From Malikia spinosa (lineage in GTDB: Bacteria > Pseudomonadota > Gammaproteobacteria > Burkholderiales > Burkholderiaceae_C): DNA of 64,000 nt. Numbering within the stretch: position 1 is the first letter of the stretch; every line of letters starts with the position of its first letter. The stretch spans positions 1 through 64,000 of the forward strand of contig NZ_PVLR01000015.1 in NCBI RefSeq assembly GCF_002980625.1, given 5' to 3'. The notes beneath the pieces were generated by a model that saw only the letters and a program-made list of their open reading frames with translations, was not told the origin of the DNA and made no database searches. Of this stretch, positions 8,522 through 17,306 are shown piece after piece. Made by a program: the position numbers and the translations under genes.

Positions 8522-9756
8522 GGCTTTTGCAGCGTGTACTGACGCACGTCAATGTCGCCGGCCCGAAAGCCAGCCTCGCAATAGGCCAGGTAGAACTCCC
8601 AGACCCGGATGAAGCGCTCGTCGAAGCCGAGCTGCAGCACCTCCTCGCGCCGAGCCAGGAAGGACTCGCGCCAGCGCCGGCAGGTCTCGGCATAGTCGAG
8701 GCCGAAGCCAAACTGGTCGACCACGCGCAGGCCGGCAGCCTCGGCCTGGCGCTTGAATTCCTGCGGACAAGGCAGGCAGCCGCCCGGAAAGATGTACTGC
8801 TGGATGAAATCGGTCGAGCGCAGATAGCGCGCGAACAGACTGTCATCGATCACGATGCTCTGGATGCAGGCCTTGCCGCCGGGTTTGAGCAGGCGCTGCA
8901 CGGCCTGGAAATAGGTCGACCAGTATTCCTGGCCCACGGCCTCGATCATCTCGATCGAGCAGATCGCGTCATAGGGCCCGTCATCGATATCGCGGTAGTC
9001 CTGCAACCGCAGATCGACCCGCTCCGACTGGCCCTGGTCGGCCAGCCGCTGGCGCGCGAAATCAAGCTGCTCGGTCGACAGGGTCACGCCAGTCACCGAG
9101 GCACCGAACTCGAGCGTGGCCTTTTCCGCCAGCGCACCCCAGCCGCAGCCGATCTCGAGCAGGCGCTGGCCCGGCTGCAACCCGACCTGGCGCAACGCGC
9201 GCGCCACCTTGGCATGCTGGGCCTGGTTCAGGTCGCCGTCCGGACGACCCTCGAACCAGGCCGATGAATAGTTCATGCTCGGATCGAGCCAGAGCCGGTA
9301 GAACGCGTTGCCGAGGTCGTAATGGGCATGGATGTTCTTGCGACTGTTGGCGCGCGTGTTGCGGTTCAGCAAATGCTTGATCCGGTACAGCAGCCGGCCG
9401 GCCCAGTGGCCGAAGATCACCGCATCGAGCGCCTGCCGGTTCGCGGCCAGCAGGCCGAGCAGCTCGGCCAGGTGCGGCGTGCTCCAATCACCGGCGATAT
9501 AGCTCTCGGCAAAGCCGATGTCGCCCGACTTGAGCGCGGCCGCGCAGGGCTTCCAGTTGTGCAGGTGGATCACCGCGCAGGGCGCGCCCGACTCGGCCTG
9601 GCCGAAATGCTGCAGCTGGCCATCGGGCAGCTGCAGGGTCAGCGTGCCGTGGGGCAGGCGCTGCAGCAGGCCGAACAGGGTACGGGCCGAAGCGGGCAGA
9701 TCGGCCGGCAAGGGCTGCAGGCCAGAGACGCCTTGGGGAACTGTGGAACTGTTCAT
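8518..9756 (-). CDS. Cyclopropane-fatty-acid-synthase-like SAM methyltransferase
   Basis: 412 residues of the CFA synthase/mycolic acid methyltransferase family. The SAM-binding motif LLEIGCGWGALAEKA lies near 199-213, preceded by NIHAHYDLGNAFYRLWLDPSMNYSSAWF, the family signature before the SAM site. The enzyme transfers a carbon from SAM to an unsaturated phospholipid acyl chain, giving a cyclopropane, methyl or methylene product. In Rhodobacter a related enzyme feeds furan fatty acid synthesis, so the exact product here is open. It lies 19 bases after DUF1365, which commonly partners such genes together with the FAD protein. Confidence 0.92.
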   Translation of the reverse strand: MNSSTVPQGVSGLQPLPADLPASARTLFGLLQRLPHGTLTLQLPDGQLQHFGQAESGAPCAVIHLHNWKPCAAALKSGDIGFAESYIAGDWSTPHLAELLGLLAANRQALDAVIFGHWAGRLLYRIKHLLNRNTRANSRKNIHAHYDLGNAFYRLWLDPSMNYSSAWFEGRPDGDLNQAQHAKVARALRQVGLQPGQRLLEIGCGWGALAEKATLEFGASVTGVTLSTEQLDFARQRLADQGQSERVDLRLQDYRDIDDGPYDAICSIEMIEAVGQEYWSTYFQAVQRLLKPGGKACIQSIVIDDSLFARYLRSTDFIQQYIFPGGCLPCPQEFKRQAEAAGLRVVDQFGFGLDYAETCRRWRESFLARREEVLQLGFDERFIRVWEFYLAYCEAGFRAGDIDVRQYTLQKP

Positions 9757-9775
9757 GGATGAAGCCTCCCGCGGA

Positions 9776-10624
9776 TCAGCGGGTCAGGAATCGGTCGGGG
9801 GGAGTGGGCTTGGCATGGAAGCGCACGCGCTTGGCCCAGAGCTTGAGCGCCTGCCAGTGGATGCGCCACACGATCATCAGCGTCATGGCCGGATAGCCCA
9901 GCAGCGCACGCCGCAGGCTGGCGCGGGTGACGGCCTCGAGCCGCCCGCCGACGCTGGTGCGCAACAGCGGGCCGGCCTCGTCGTCGTGGTCGACCCGCAC
10001 CAGGGTCTGCAGGCTGCCGGCCTGCTGCTGGCGCAGGAAACGGAAGCGATAGCGCCCCGCCACTGCACAGAAGGGCGAGACGTGAAAGACCTTCTCGGTC
10101 TGCAGCTCGACGCCGTAGCGCGGGTGCTCGAGCAGATAGCCATGGCGCTCGCCGAAGGTGTTGTTGACCTCGGCCACGATCGCGCGCAGGCTGCCGTCGG
10201 CACGCTCGCAATACCAGAAGCTGACCGGCTTGAAGCTGTGGCCGAGCACGCGCGGATAGGCATGCAGCCAGACCTCGCCATCGGCATCGCCGATGCCCTC
10301 GGCGCGCAGCAGCTCGTCGAGCCAGGCCAGCGCACCGCCCTGCTGCGGCCCACGGCCGTCGCCATGGTCGGCATCGAAGAAGCTGATCAGCCCCGGGCGG
10401 TTCAGCGCCAGCGCACCGGCGCTCGACGGGTCGGCCGCCAGGCGGCGCATCGGCAGCAGCAGGAACCAGGTCGGATAGGTGAAGTCGTTGCGGCTCGGCC
10501 GCAGCCGGCTGTGGTGCACCTGGCCGAAACCGATCAGCGGCCCGGCGCCAGGCCAGCCAGCCGGCTCGAGCGCCGCTGCTGGAGCCGAGGAGGCCAAAGC
10601 GGCTGGCGCGGCCGACAGGCTCAT
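9776..10624 (-). CDS. DUF1365 family protein
   Basis: 282 residues. GQVHHSRLRPSRNDFTYPTWFLLLPM marks the DUF1365 N-terminus, and LGHSFKPVSFWYCERADGSLRAIVAEVNNTFGERHGYLL is its conserved core. The family almost always lies between an FAD amine-oxidase-like gene and a CFA-like methyltransferase, as here, so it probably takes part in acyl-chain modification. The enzymatic step is unknown. The start overlaps the upstream FAD gene stop by four bases. Confidence 0.92.
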   Translation of the reverse strand: MSLSAAPAALASSAPAAALEPAGWPGAGPLIGFGQVHHSRLRPSRNDFTYPTWFLLLPMRRLAADPSSAGALALNRPGLISFFDADHGDGRGPQQGGALAWLDELLRAEGIGDADGEVWLHAYPRVLGHSFKPVSFWYCERADGSLRAIVAEVNNTFGERHGYLLEHPRYGVELQTEKVFHVSPFCAVAGRYRFRFLRQQQAGSLQTLVRVDHDDEAGPLLRTSVGGRLEAVTRASLRRALLGYPAMTLMIVWRIHWQALKLWAKRVRFHAKPTPPDRFLTR

Positions 10625-11925
10625 GCCGCCTCCCGCCAGGCCTGCAGCTGCTGCTTGAGCCCGGCCGCCACCGCCAGCCCGGACTTGAGTCCGTCCTCGT
10701 GGAAACCGTAGCCGGTCCAGGCACCGCAGAACCAGCTGTGCTGCTGACCCTGCAGTTCGCCCAGCCGCTGCTGGGCGCGGATCGCGGCCAGGTCGAACAC
10801 CGGGTGCGCATACTCGTATTCGCCGATGATGCGGGCCGGATCGATCTCGCGCACCGGATTGAGCGACACCATCACATCCTGCGCGAACGGCAGCGGCTGC
10901 AGCAGGTTGAGCCAGTAATGCAGGCAGACCCGGGCCGATTCACGACCGTCATCGGCGGCGCGTTCGTAGTTCCAGGCCGCCCAGGCGCGCTTGCGCTGCG
11001 GCATCACCGCCACATCGGTGTGCAGCACGGCCCGGTTCGGTTGGTAGCGGATCGCGCCCAACAGCTCGCGCTCTTGCGCGCTGGGCTGGCGCAGCAGCGC
11101 CAGCGCCTGGTCCGAATGGGTCGCCAGCACCACCTGGTCGAAGCGCTCGGCGCCGCGGTCGGTCACGAGGCGCACGCCGGCCGCGTCGCGCTCGATCAGC
11201 CGCACCGGCGTGTTCAGCCGCTTGTCGGCGATGCCGGCCAGGATCTTGTCGACATAATGGCGCGCGCCGCCGGCGACCGTGTGCCACTGCGGCCGGTTGG
11301 TGATCTGGATCAGGCCGTGGTTGTGGCAGAAGCGGATCATGGTCGCGACCGGGAACTGCAGCATCTGGTCGGTCGGGCAGCTCCAGATGCAGCCCAGCAT
11401 CGGCAGGAAATACCAGTCGCGGAACGCCGCGCCGAAGCGGTGCTGCAGCAGGAACTCGCCCAGCGGCTGCATCAGCTCAGCGTCACGCCCGGCCGCGGCG
11501 ATGCGGTGGCACAGCGCATTGAAGCGCAGCAGGTCGGCCAGCATGCCGAGGAAGCGCGGATTGAGCAGATTGCGCTTTTGCGCGAACAGCGAGGCCAGGT
11601 TGCAGCCGCTCCACTCGAGCGCGCGCCCGCGGCCGGCATCCGGCACCTGGACCGAGAACGACATGTCGGACTGGACGGTCTGGACACCAAGCTCGGCAAA
11701 CAGCGCGATCAGCTGCGGGTAGGTCCGCTCGTTGTAGACCAGGAAACCGGTATCGACGCCCCGGGTGACGGGGCGCCCGCTGGCGTCGGGCAGGGTCACG
11801 TCGACCGTGTGGGTATGGCCGCCGAAATAGTCACCCGCCTCGAACAGGGTCAACGCCGCCTGTCCCTTGAGCGCATGGGCCACGGCCAAGCCCGAGATGC
11901 CGGAGCCGACAATCGCAATCTTCAT
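10621..11925 (-). CDS. FAD/NAD(P)-binding amine-oxidase-like protein
   Basis: 434 residues. An N-terminal dinucleotide motif VGSGISGLAVAHAL (GxGxxG at 7-12) is followed by EAGDYFGGHTHTVDV and a C-terminal FAD-closing segment FCGAWTGYGFHEDGLKSGLAVA. It belongs to the flavin amine-oxidase/phytoene-desaturase-like group that pairs with DUF1365 and CFA-like methyltransferases. A redox step on an unsaturated acyl chain is the most plausible role. It follows the glutathione peroxidase gene by 12 bases. Confidence 0.9.
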   Translation of the reverse strand: MKIAIVGSGISGLAVAHALKGQAALTLFEAGDYFGGHTHTVDVTLPDASGRPVTRGVDTGFLVYNERTYPQLIALFAELGVQTVQSDMSFSVQVPDAGRGRALEWSGCNLASLFAQKRNLLNPRFLGMLADLLRFNALCHRIAAAGRDAELMQPLGEFLLQHRFGAAFRDWYFLPMLGCIWSCPTDQMLQFPVATMIRFCHNHGLIQITNRPQWHTVAGGARHYVDKILAGIADKRLNTPVRLIERDAAGVRLVTDRGAERFDQVVLATHSDQALALLRQPSAQERELLGAIRYQPNRAVLHTDVAVMPQRKRAWAAWNYERAADDGRESARVCLHYWLNLLQPLPFAQDVMVSLNPVREIDPARIIGEYEYAHPVFDLAAIRAQQRLGELQGQQHSWFCGAWTGYGFHEDGLKSGLAVAAGLKQQLQAWREAA

Positions 11926-11937
11926 CGGTATCTTCTT

Positions 11938-12525
11938 TCAGCGTGTGGCCGGCGCCGGCTGGGCCAGCAGGCGTTCGACCTCACGCAACAGGCCCTTGCT
12001 GTCAGGGCTGGTCATGCTGGAGTAGGACGCGACCGGCTTGCCGTCGCGACCGATCAGGTATTTGTAGAAATTCCAGCGCGGCTTCTGGCCGGTGGCCTCG
12101 GCCAGCTGGCGAAAGAAGGGCGAGGCCTGGGCGCCGACGACCGAACTCTTGGCGAACATCGGGAACTTGACGCCGTAGGTGTTGCTGCAGAATTCGGCAA
12201 TCTGCTGGTTGTTGCCCGACTCCTGGGCGAAATCGTTGGACGGAAAGCCCAGCACGACCAGGCCCTTGTCGCGGTAGCGCGCATGGAGTTGCTCCAGGCC
12301 CTCGTACTGGCCGGTGAAGCCGCAGTAGCTGGCGGTATTGACCACCAGCAGCACCTTGCCGCTGTACTGACACAGCGACTGCGGCTTCTCGTCCTGCAGG
12401 CGCGGGAAGCTGTGCTGCAACAGGGCCGGGCAGCTGGCAGCCGGCTCGGCGGCCTGCACGGAGGCGCCGCTGAGGGCCAGCATCGCGCCAGCGGCGAAAG
12501 GGAGGCTCAAATGCAGGAATTTCAT
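11938..12525 (-). CDS. Glutathione peroxidase family protein, exported
   Basis: 195 residues. A cleavable signal peptide (FLHLSLPFAAGAMLALSGASVQA) points to the periplasm. The peroxidase core shows the active-site cysteine C68 in VNTASYCGFTGQYEGL, the helix FPSNDFAQESGNNQQIAEFC, and the late tryptophan in KPRWNFYKYLI. It is a Cys form, not selenocysteine, and would reduce peroxides, probably lipid peroxides. As the first gene of the light operon it directly follows the LitR-controlled intergenic region. A short leader carries an AGAGGG ribosome site seven to eight bases before the ATG. Confidence 0.92.
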   Translation of the reverse strand: MKFLHLSLPFAAGAMLALSGASVQAAEPAASCPALLQHSFPRLQDEKPQSLCQYSGKVLLVVNTASYCGFTGQYEGLEQLHARYRDKGLVVLGFPSNDFAQESGNNQQIAEFCSNTYGVKFPMFAKSSVVGAQASPFFRQLAEATGQKPRWNFYKYLIGRDGKPVASYSSMTSPDSKGLLREVERLLAQPAPATR

Positions 12526-12531
12526 GACGCC

Positions 12532-12587
12532 CTCTATTTGTCTTGGACAAAGACAAGTATGCTCTATTTATCCGAGTCGCGTGCGAC
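12532..12587. promoter_or_regulatory. Candidate LitR/CarH operator region
   Basis: The 115-base gap between the divergent gpx and litR starts is AT-richer than its surroundings and full of symmetry. TTGTC-ttg-GACAA (12538-12550) is a perfect inverted repeat overlapping TTGTCT-N7-AGACAA (12538-12556). It is embraced by two direct copies of CTCTATTT (12532-12539 and 12562-12569). GTCGC-gt-GCGAC (12576-12587) is a second perfect palindrome. MerR-type repressors bind such sites between divergent promoters. I could not fix -35/-10 boxes with confidence. Confidence 0.5.
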
Positions 12588-12640
12588 AGTCAGGATAAAC
12601 CCGGAACCCCATCGCCTTGCCCGCCTCATCACCCGCGAAC

Positions 12641-13579
12641 ATGAATCAGACCGCCGACTGCAGCCAAGCGCCCAACCTCTGGAGCATCGCCGAGATCGAG
12701 CGCGACACCGGGCTGGGCAAGGACACCTTGCGGATCTGGGAACGCCGCTACGGTTTTCCGACCCCGCTGCGCGACGCGCGTGGCGACCGGCTGTACGACC
12801 AGCCACAGCTGCAACGCCTGCTGCGGATCAAGCAGCTGCTCGACTCGGGCCATCGACCGGGCAAGGTGGTGCCGCTGTCGCTGCCGGTGCTCGAAGCCAT
12901 GTTGCAGGCCAGCTGCGCTCCGGCTGACCAGTCCGACGCGTCGGCCGACCTGGACGACTGGCTCAACCTGCTCGAGCAAGGCCAGCCAGCGCAACTGCGG
13001 GCAGCCCTGCAACAACAGCTGCAGCAGCTGGGCCTGTCGCAGGCGATCGAGCAGTTGCTGGTGCCGCTGGGCCACCGGATCGGCCAGGCCTGGCTGGCCG
13101 ACCGGCTCTCGATCCACCAGGAACACCTGTTCAGCGAAACCCTGCAGTCGGTGCTGCGCGAAGCCATCGCCAACCTGGACGCCAGCAACGGCAGCAGCCG
13201 CCCACCACGCGTGCTGCTGACCACGCTGCCGCAGGAGCAGCACACGCTGGGCCTGCTGATGGCCGAATGCTATTTCGCGCTCGCGCGCTGCGAGCGCGTC
13301 GCGCTCGGCCCCCGGCTGCCGCCGAGCGAAATCCTGTCTGCGGTCGAACATTTCCAGGTCGACATCGTCGCGCTCAGCATCAGCCTGCACGCCTCGGTGC
13401 GCGAGATCGCAGATCAGCTGGCCTTGCTGCGCCAGCAGCTGCCAGCCGAGGTCGGACTCTGGGTCGGCGGCGCCTGGGCCAGCGCCAACCGGCGCCGTCT
13501 GCCCAAGGGCGTGCTGCCCGTGGTCAACGACGCTCAGGTCAATACCGGCCTGGCGCGCTGGCGCGCGGCCCGTGGCTGA
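12641..13579 (+). CDS. litR: LitR/CarH-type MerR regulator with B12-binding domain
   Basis: 312 residues from the ATG at 12641; an in-frame TTG at 12617 is less likely. The N-terminal MerR winged helix (WSIAEIERDTGLGKDTLRIWERRYGFP) precedes a helical bundle with W151-x9-E161-H162, and a cobalamin-binding Rossmann domain with E199-x-H201-x2-G204 and GG at 276-277. Wx9EH and ExHxxG are the motifs of class I LitR/CarH, which uses adenosylcobalamin to repress in the dark and releases DNA in light. It is divergent from the photolyase operon, its expected target. Light sensing is inferred from motif retention. Confidence 0.93.
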   Translation: MNQTADCSQAPNLWSIAEIERDTGLGKDTLRIWERRYGFPTPLRDARGDRLYDQPQLQRLLRIKQLLDSGHRPGKVVPLSLPVLEAMLQASCAPADQSDASADLDDWLNLLEQGQPAQLRAALQQQLQQLGLSQAIEQLLVPLGHRIGQAWLADRLSIHQEHLFSETLQSVLREAIANLDASNGSSRPPRVLLTTLPQEQHTLGLLMAECYFALARCERVALGPRLPPSEILSAVEHFQVDIVALSISLHASVREIADQLALLRQQLPAEVGLWVGGAWASANRRRLPKGVLPVVNDAQVNTGLARWRAARG

Positions 13580-13622
13580 TCTGCTTGATCCAGCCGATCC
13601 TCCACCCCAGGCAAGAGACGAA

Positions 13623-14351
13623 ATGCAAGACCAGACCACCCTCCCCGCCCCCTCGATGCAGAGCCTGCGCGCGGGCTATTCGGCCCTGGTGCTGGGTGCC
13701 AGCGGCGCCATCGGCCAGGCCTTCGTGACGCTGCTGCAATCCGATCCGCGCTGCGCCAGCGTGACCGCGCTGTCGCGCAGCAGCCAGCCCGGCTTCGACC
13801 TCAGCGACCCGGCCAGCCTGGAGCGGCTGGCGCTGGCCCTGGCCGATGCCGGCAAGTTCCAACTCGTGATCGACGCCACCGGCGCGCTGACCCTGGACGG
13901 GCGCGGCCCGGAAAAGCGACTGGACGAACTCGATGCGCAGGCGCTGCTCGCTGCGATGAGCGTCAACGCGATCGGCCCGGCACTGCTGCTCAAGCAGCTG
14001 CTGAGCCGGCTCGCCAGCGGCGAGCGCGTGATCTGGGCCAAGCTGTCGGCCCGGGTCGGCAGCCTCGAGGACAACCGCAAGGGCGGCTGGTACGGCTACC
14101 GCGCGTCCAAGGCGGCGCTCAACATGCTGCTGCAGACCGCCGCGATCGAGATCGCGCGCCGGCGCCCGTTGGCCGTGATCGCCGCGCTTCAGCCCGGCAC
14201 CGTGCGCTCAAGCCTGAGCCAGCCCTTCGTCGGCGAGCAGGCGCAAGACCCGCTCGAGTCAGCCGGCAGGCTGCTGCGCGTGCTCGATGCGCTCGCGCCG
14301 ACCGGACGCGCGCAGTTCGTCGACCACGCCGGGCAGTCGATTCCCTGGTGA
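13623..14351 (+). CDS. Short-chain dehydrogenase/reductase next to litR
   Basis: 242 residues from the ATG at 13623. A GTG at 13572 overlapping the litR stop is possible but would add a poorly conserved leader. The cofactor motif GASGAIG is at 25-31 and the active-site YxxxK at Y159/K163 (YGYRASKAALNML). It resembles small CsgA-like SDRs whose substrate is usually unknown. It lies 43 bases after litR on the same strand and is probably cotranscribed with it, so it may be auto-controlled with the light sensor. Bases 14352-14385 separate it from the converging chemoreceptor gene. Confidence 0.88.
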   Translation: MQDQTTLPAPSMQSLRAGYSALVLGASGAIGQAFVTLLQSDPRCASVTALSRSSQPGFDLSDPASLERLALALADAGKFQLVIDATGALTLDGRGPEKRLDELDAQALLAAMSVNAIGPALLLKQLLSRLASGERVIWAKLSARVGSLEDNRKGGWYGYRASKAALNMLLQTAAIEIARRRPLAVIAALQPGTVRSSLSQPFVGEQAQDPLESAGRLLRVLDALAPTGRAQFVDHAGQSIPW

Positions 14352-14385
14352 ACGCCAGACAGCCCCACCCCAGAAGCAAGCCCGA

Positions 14386-15942
14386 CTAATCCTGCATATT
14401 CCGGTAGACAGCGACCGCACTGTCCAGCCGCTCGGCCCGGGCCATCAGCTCATGCGAGGCATTCACGCTGCCTTGCACCATGACGGCGTTCTCCTGCGTC
14501 GCCCGGTCGAGCTCGACCACCGCCACGCTGACCTGCGCTATGCCATTGGCCTGCTCGCTGCTGGAGGTAGTGATCTCGCTGATCAGCTGGCTGACGCGCT
14601 GGACCTCGCGCACGATGACTCCCATCGTCTCGCCGGCCTGCTGAACCAGGGCTGATCCGCCCCTCACCTCGGCGACACTTTGTCCGATCAGTGACTTGAT
14701 CTCTTGTGCCGCAGCTGCGCTGCGCTGCGCCAGGCTGCGCACTTCGCTGGCCACGACGGCAAAACCCCGCCCCTGCTCACCCGCGCGAGCCGCTTCCACC
14801 GCAGCGTTGAGCGCGAGGATATTGGTCTGGAAGGCGATGCCATCGATCAGGCCAATGATGTCGGCGATCCTCTGCGAGCTGCTCGTGATGCGCTGCATCA
14901 CATCGACCACCTGACCGACCACCTCGCCACCGCGAACGGCAGCCTGGCTGGCCTCTTGAGCCAGCTGAGTGGCCTGGCACGCGCCATCGGCGTTCTGCAT
15001 CACGGTGGAAGTGAGTTCCTCCATCGAGGCCGAAGTCTGCTCAAGCCCGGAGGCCGACTGCTCGGTACGCACCGACAGGTCATTGCCGGCCTGCTTGATC
15101 TGCTCGCCAACACCCTGGATGCCGTCGACCTGGACATGGACATCATCGACCAGCGCGCGCAGGTTCAACCCGGCCTGGTTGACCGACCGCATGATCATGC
15201 CGATGTCATCGACCCGGTTCAGGTGTTGCGGCCGACCCGGATTTCCCGCCGCCACGGACTGGGCCTGTTGGGCCAGCTTGGTGAGCGGACGACTGATCTG
15301 CGCTTGCAGCAGGCAGTCACCCAGGCCGGTCAGCAGCAAGGTCACCGCCGCGGCGATGGCCAACTGAACGGCACCGAGCCCGAGCGAGGCCAGCAGCCCC
15401 AGATTGCCCAAGGCAAGCAAGGCCAGCACCAAGCGCATGCGAGCTGCCACCGAGATCAACTGGAACCAGGAGAGCCAGGACCAGATCCCGGTACGGACGA
15501 TCAACCCGCGGTAAAACCGGCGCGATCCGGCACGGGCCGCACGGAAATCGCCATACAGCTGCTCGGCTGCGGCGACTTCCTCACGCAGGGGCTTGGTGCG
15601 CACCGAGATATAGCCCGCGATCCGCCCGGCACGCACCATGGGCGCCGCGTTCGCGCGCACCCAGTAATGGTCACCATTCTTGCGCCGGTTCTTGACCAGG
15701 GCAGTCCAGGACATGCCTGCCTTCATGGTCGACCACATGTCGGCAAAGGCCTCGGCCGGCATGTCCGGATGTCGGACCACCTTGTGCGGCTGCCCCTGGA
15801 GTTCCTCGTAGTCGTAGCCGCTGACTTCCACGAAAGCGGCATTCGCGTAACTGATATGACTCTGGGTATCAGTGACCGACATTAGCGTCAGCCTTTGATC
15901 GTAATCAAACTCCCCCTGAATAGTCGAGGTATTGAGGCTCAT
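14386..15942 (-). CDS. PAS-containing methyl-accepting chemotaxis protein (Aer-like)
   Basis: 518 residues. An N-terminal PAS domain (residues about 20-120; [18 protein letters not shown], then [19 protein letters not shown]) is followed by a hydrophobic hairpin (about 165-210), a HAMP-like segment, and the chemoreceptor signalling tip [26 protein letters not shown]. There is no periplasmic sensor domain, so it senses internally like the redox receptor Aer; bound FAD or haem cannot be told from sequence. The C-terminus lacks the NWETF CheR tether. It is divergent from the receiver-AraC gene, with a 119-base gap between them where I see no confident promoter. Confidence 0.93.
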   Translation of the reverse strand: MSLNTSTIQGEFDYDQRLTLMSVTDTQSHISYANAAFVEVSGYDYEELQGQPHKVVRHPDMPAEAFADMWSTMKAGMSWTALVKNRRKNGDHYWVRANAAPMVRAGRIAGYISVRTKPLREEVAAAEQLYGDFRAARAGSRRFYRGLIVRTGIWSWLSWFQLISVAARMRLVLALLALGNLGLLASLGLGAVQLAIAAAVTLLLTGLGDCLLQAQISRPLTKLAQQAQSVAAGNPGRPQHLNRVDDIGMIMRSVNQAGLNLRALVDDVHVQVDGIQGVGEQIKQAGNDLSVRTEQSASGLEQTSASMEELTSTVMQNADGACQATQLAQEASQAAVRGGEVVGQVVDVMQRITSSSQRIADIIGLIDGIAFQTNILALNAAVEAARAGEQGRGFAVVASEVRSLAQRSAAAAQEIKSLIGQSVAEVRGGSALVQQAGETMGVIVREVQRVSQLISEITTSSSEQANGIAQVSVAVVELDRATQENAVMVQGSVNASHELMARAERLDSAVAVYRNMQD

Positions 15943-16061
15943 CTTTGGACACGTCGAGTTATTCTTGGCGCCAGTCTAGTTTTTCGAACCTAGTTCAGCG
16001 TTGCCCAAGCAGGTGCGGCCATTGCTGGAAACCAATGTTTCAATGTCCGCCCGGTCAAACA

Positions 16062-16874
16062 ATGCATGAATCGACAAGCCCAGAAATCCAGCGGTTGGGA
16101 TTGGACCGACTGCGCGGACGGCGCCTGCTGATCGCGGAAGACGAGGAAATCCAGCGCGAACTGCTGGCGAACTATCTGCGCAGACAAGGCTGCCATGTCT
16201 ACCTCGCGGGCGACGGAGCAGCAGCAATCGCTCAGGCGCAGCGCTTGCAGCCCGAGCTGGTCTTGATGGACGTGAACATGCCGGTCTATGACGGTCTGAC
16301 CGCCTGCCGCATGCTGAAGTCGGATCACAGGACAGGTGCGATCGACATCCTGTTCATGAGCGCCAACACGGCGCCCGACGACCGTGTCCAGGGACTGCTG
16401 GCAGGGGCGGTTGACTACATCCTGAAGCCCTTCAACTTCGAGGAAGTGGGCTTGCGCCTGACGCTGCATCTGCAAGGAAAATCCACCCCAAGAGCTGAGC
16501 CCGTGGTTGGAATGCAAAGCCGTCCCTCGTCCACCTTGGATGGCCTGGTCTTCGAGGCCGCGCGCTCGTATCTGCGCTCCAATCTGGGCCGCACGCCCAA
16601 GCTGGACCAGGTGGCACGAGCAGCCGGTACAAATGTCAGTCGACTGAATAATTCATTCAAGCATTGCGTCGGCATGACCGTGTTCGAATACCTGCGCGAA
16701 GAGCGCATGAAGAAAGCGCGCCAGTTGCTGGCCGAAACGCTGCTGGAGATCCAGTCCATCGCACGGGAACTCGGATATACGAGCGGCGCCAACTTCACTG
16801 CGGCGTTCAAGACCCGATTCGGCTTGACGCCTGGCCAATTCCGCCAGGAACTGCGCCACGACAAACTGCCGTGA
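16062..16874 (+). CDS. Response regulator with receiver and AraC-type DNA-binding domains
   Basis: 270 residues from the ATG at 16062; the frame is open upstream but the receiver starts soon after this Met. The receiver has the acidic pair E26/D27, phospho-acceptor D70 (LVLMDVNMP), S100 and K122 (LKPF). The C-terminal half is an AraC/XylS double helix-turn-helix (LDQVARAAGTNVSRLNNSFKH, then IARELGYTSGANFTAAFKTRF). Such REC-AraC regulators are usually controlled by a separate kinase or phosphorelay. No kinase is nearby, but a lone HPt gene converges on it 19 bases downstream. Confidence 0.92.
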   Translation: MHESTSPEIQRLGLDRLRGRRLLIAEDEEIQRELLANYLRRQGCHVYLAGDGAAAIAQAQRLQPELVLMDVNMPVYDGLTACRMLKSDHRTGAIDILFMSANTAPDDRVQGLLAGAVDYILKPFNFEEVGLRLTLHLQGKSTPRAEPVVGMQSRPSSTLDGLVFEAARSYLRSNLGRTPKLDQVARAAGTNVSRLNNSFKHCVGMTVFEYLREERMKKARQLLAETLLEIQSIARELGYTSGANFTAAFKTRFGLTPGQFRQELRHDKLP

Positions 16875-16893
16875 GTCTGGGTTTTGTCCTGAA

Positions 16894-17265
16894 TTAGCCG
16901 GAATTGGCATCAAACTGACGCGCCAGCAAGGCGGTGATCGCGGCAAATGCCTCGATCAGCGCAACATGCAGTCGCCAGCGCAGGACGTCGAGCTGCTCTG
17001 GCGAGCTGACTGCGTCGTCCGCCTCACGCGCCACGGCAACGACTTGCTCCAGCCCCAGATAGCTGGCGGTGCTCTTGAGCTGGTGCACCAGATGCAGGAG
17101 CCGTCCCAGGTCCGCCGGTGACGACTGCAGTTCAGCGGCGCTGGCCTGGTAACGCTCGAGGAAGCGGCTGAGACAGTGGTGGTAGGCCGCCTCACCGGCA
17201 CAAACCGCCAGGCCATGAGCCTGGTTCAGCACCACTCCAGCCGGTGCAGCGAATGATGCGGGCAT
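16894..17265 (-). CDS. Stand-alone HPt phosphotransfer protein
   Basis: 123 residues, mostly helical. The HPt motif is LVHQLKSTASYLG, with the phosphorylatable histidine at H61 and the usual K three residues later. The protein consists of little besides the HPt domain. It would shuttle phosphate between a hybrid kinase elsewhere and a receiver such as the convergent REC-AraC protein; the pairing is inferred from adjacency. It lies 41 bases downstream of hisD on the same strand and might be read through from the his transcript. Confidence 0.85.
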   Translation of the reverse strand: MPASFAAPAGVVLNQAHGLAVCAGEAAYHHCLSRFLERYQASAAELQSSPADLGRLLHLVHQLKSTASYLGLEQVVAVAREADDAVSSPEQLDVLRWRLHVALIEAFAAITALLARQFDANSG

Positions 17266-17306
17266 TGATGCTCCGACATCGGCATCGATACCAGACCGAT
17301 GCTGGC

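Noticed and set aside
10699-12927. A 742-codon plus-strand open frame opposite the FAD protein and gpx, running into litR
   Set aside because: It overlaps conserved genes on the other strand and litR in another frame, and its product shows only biased composition.
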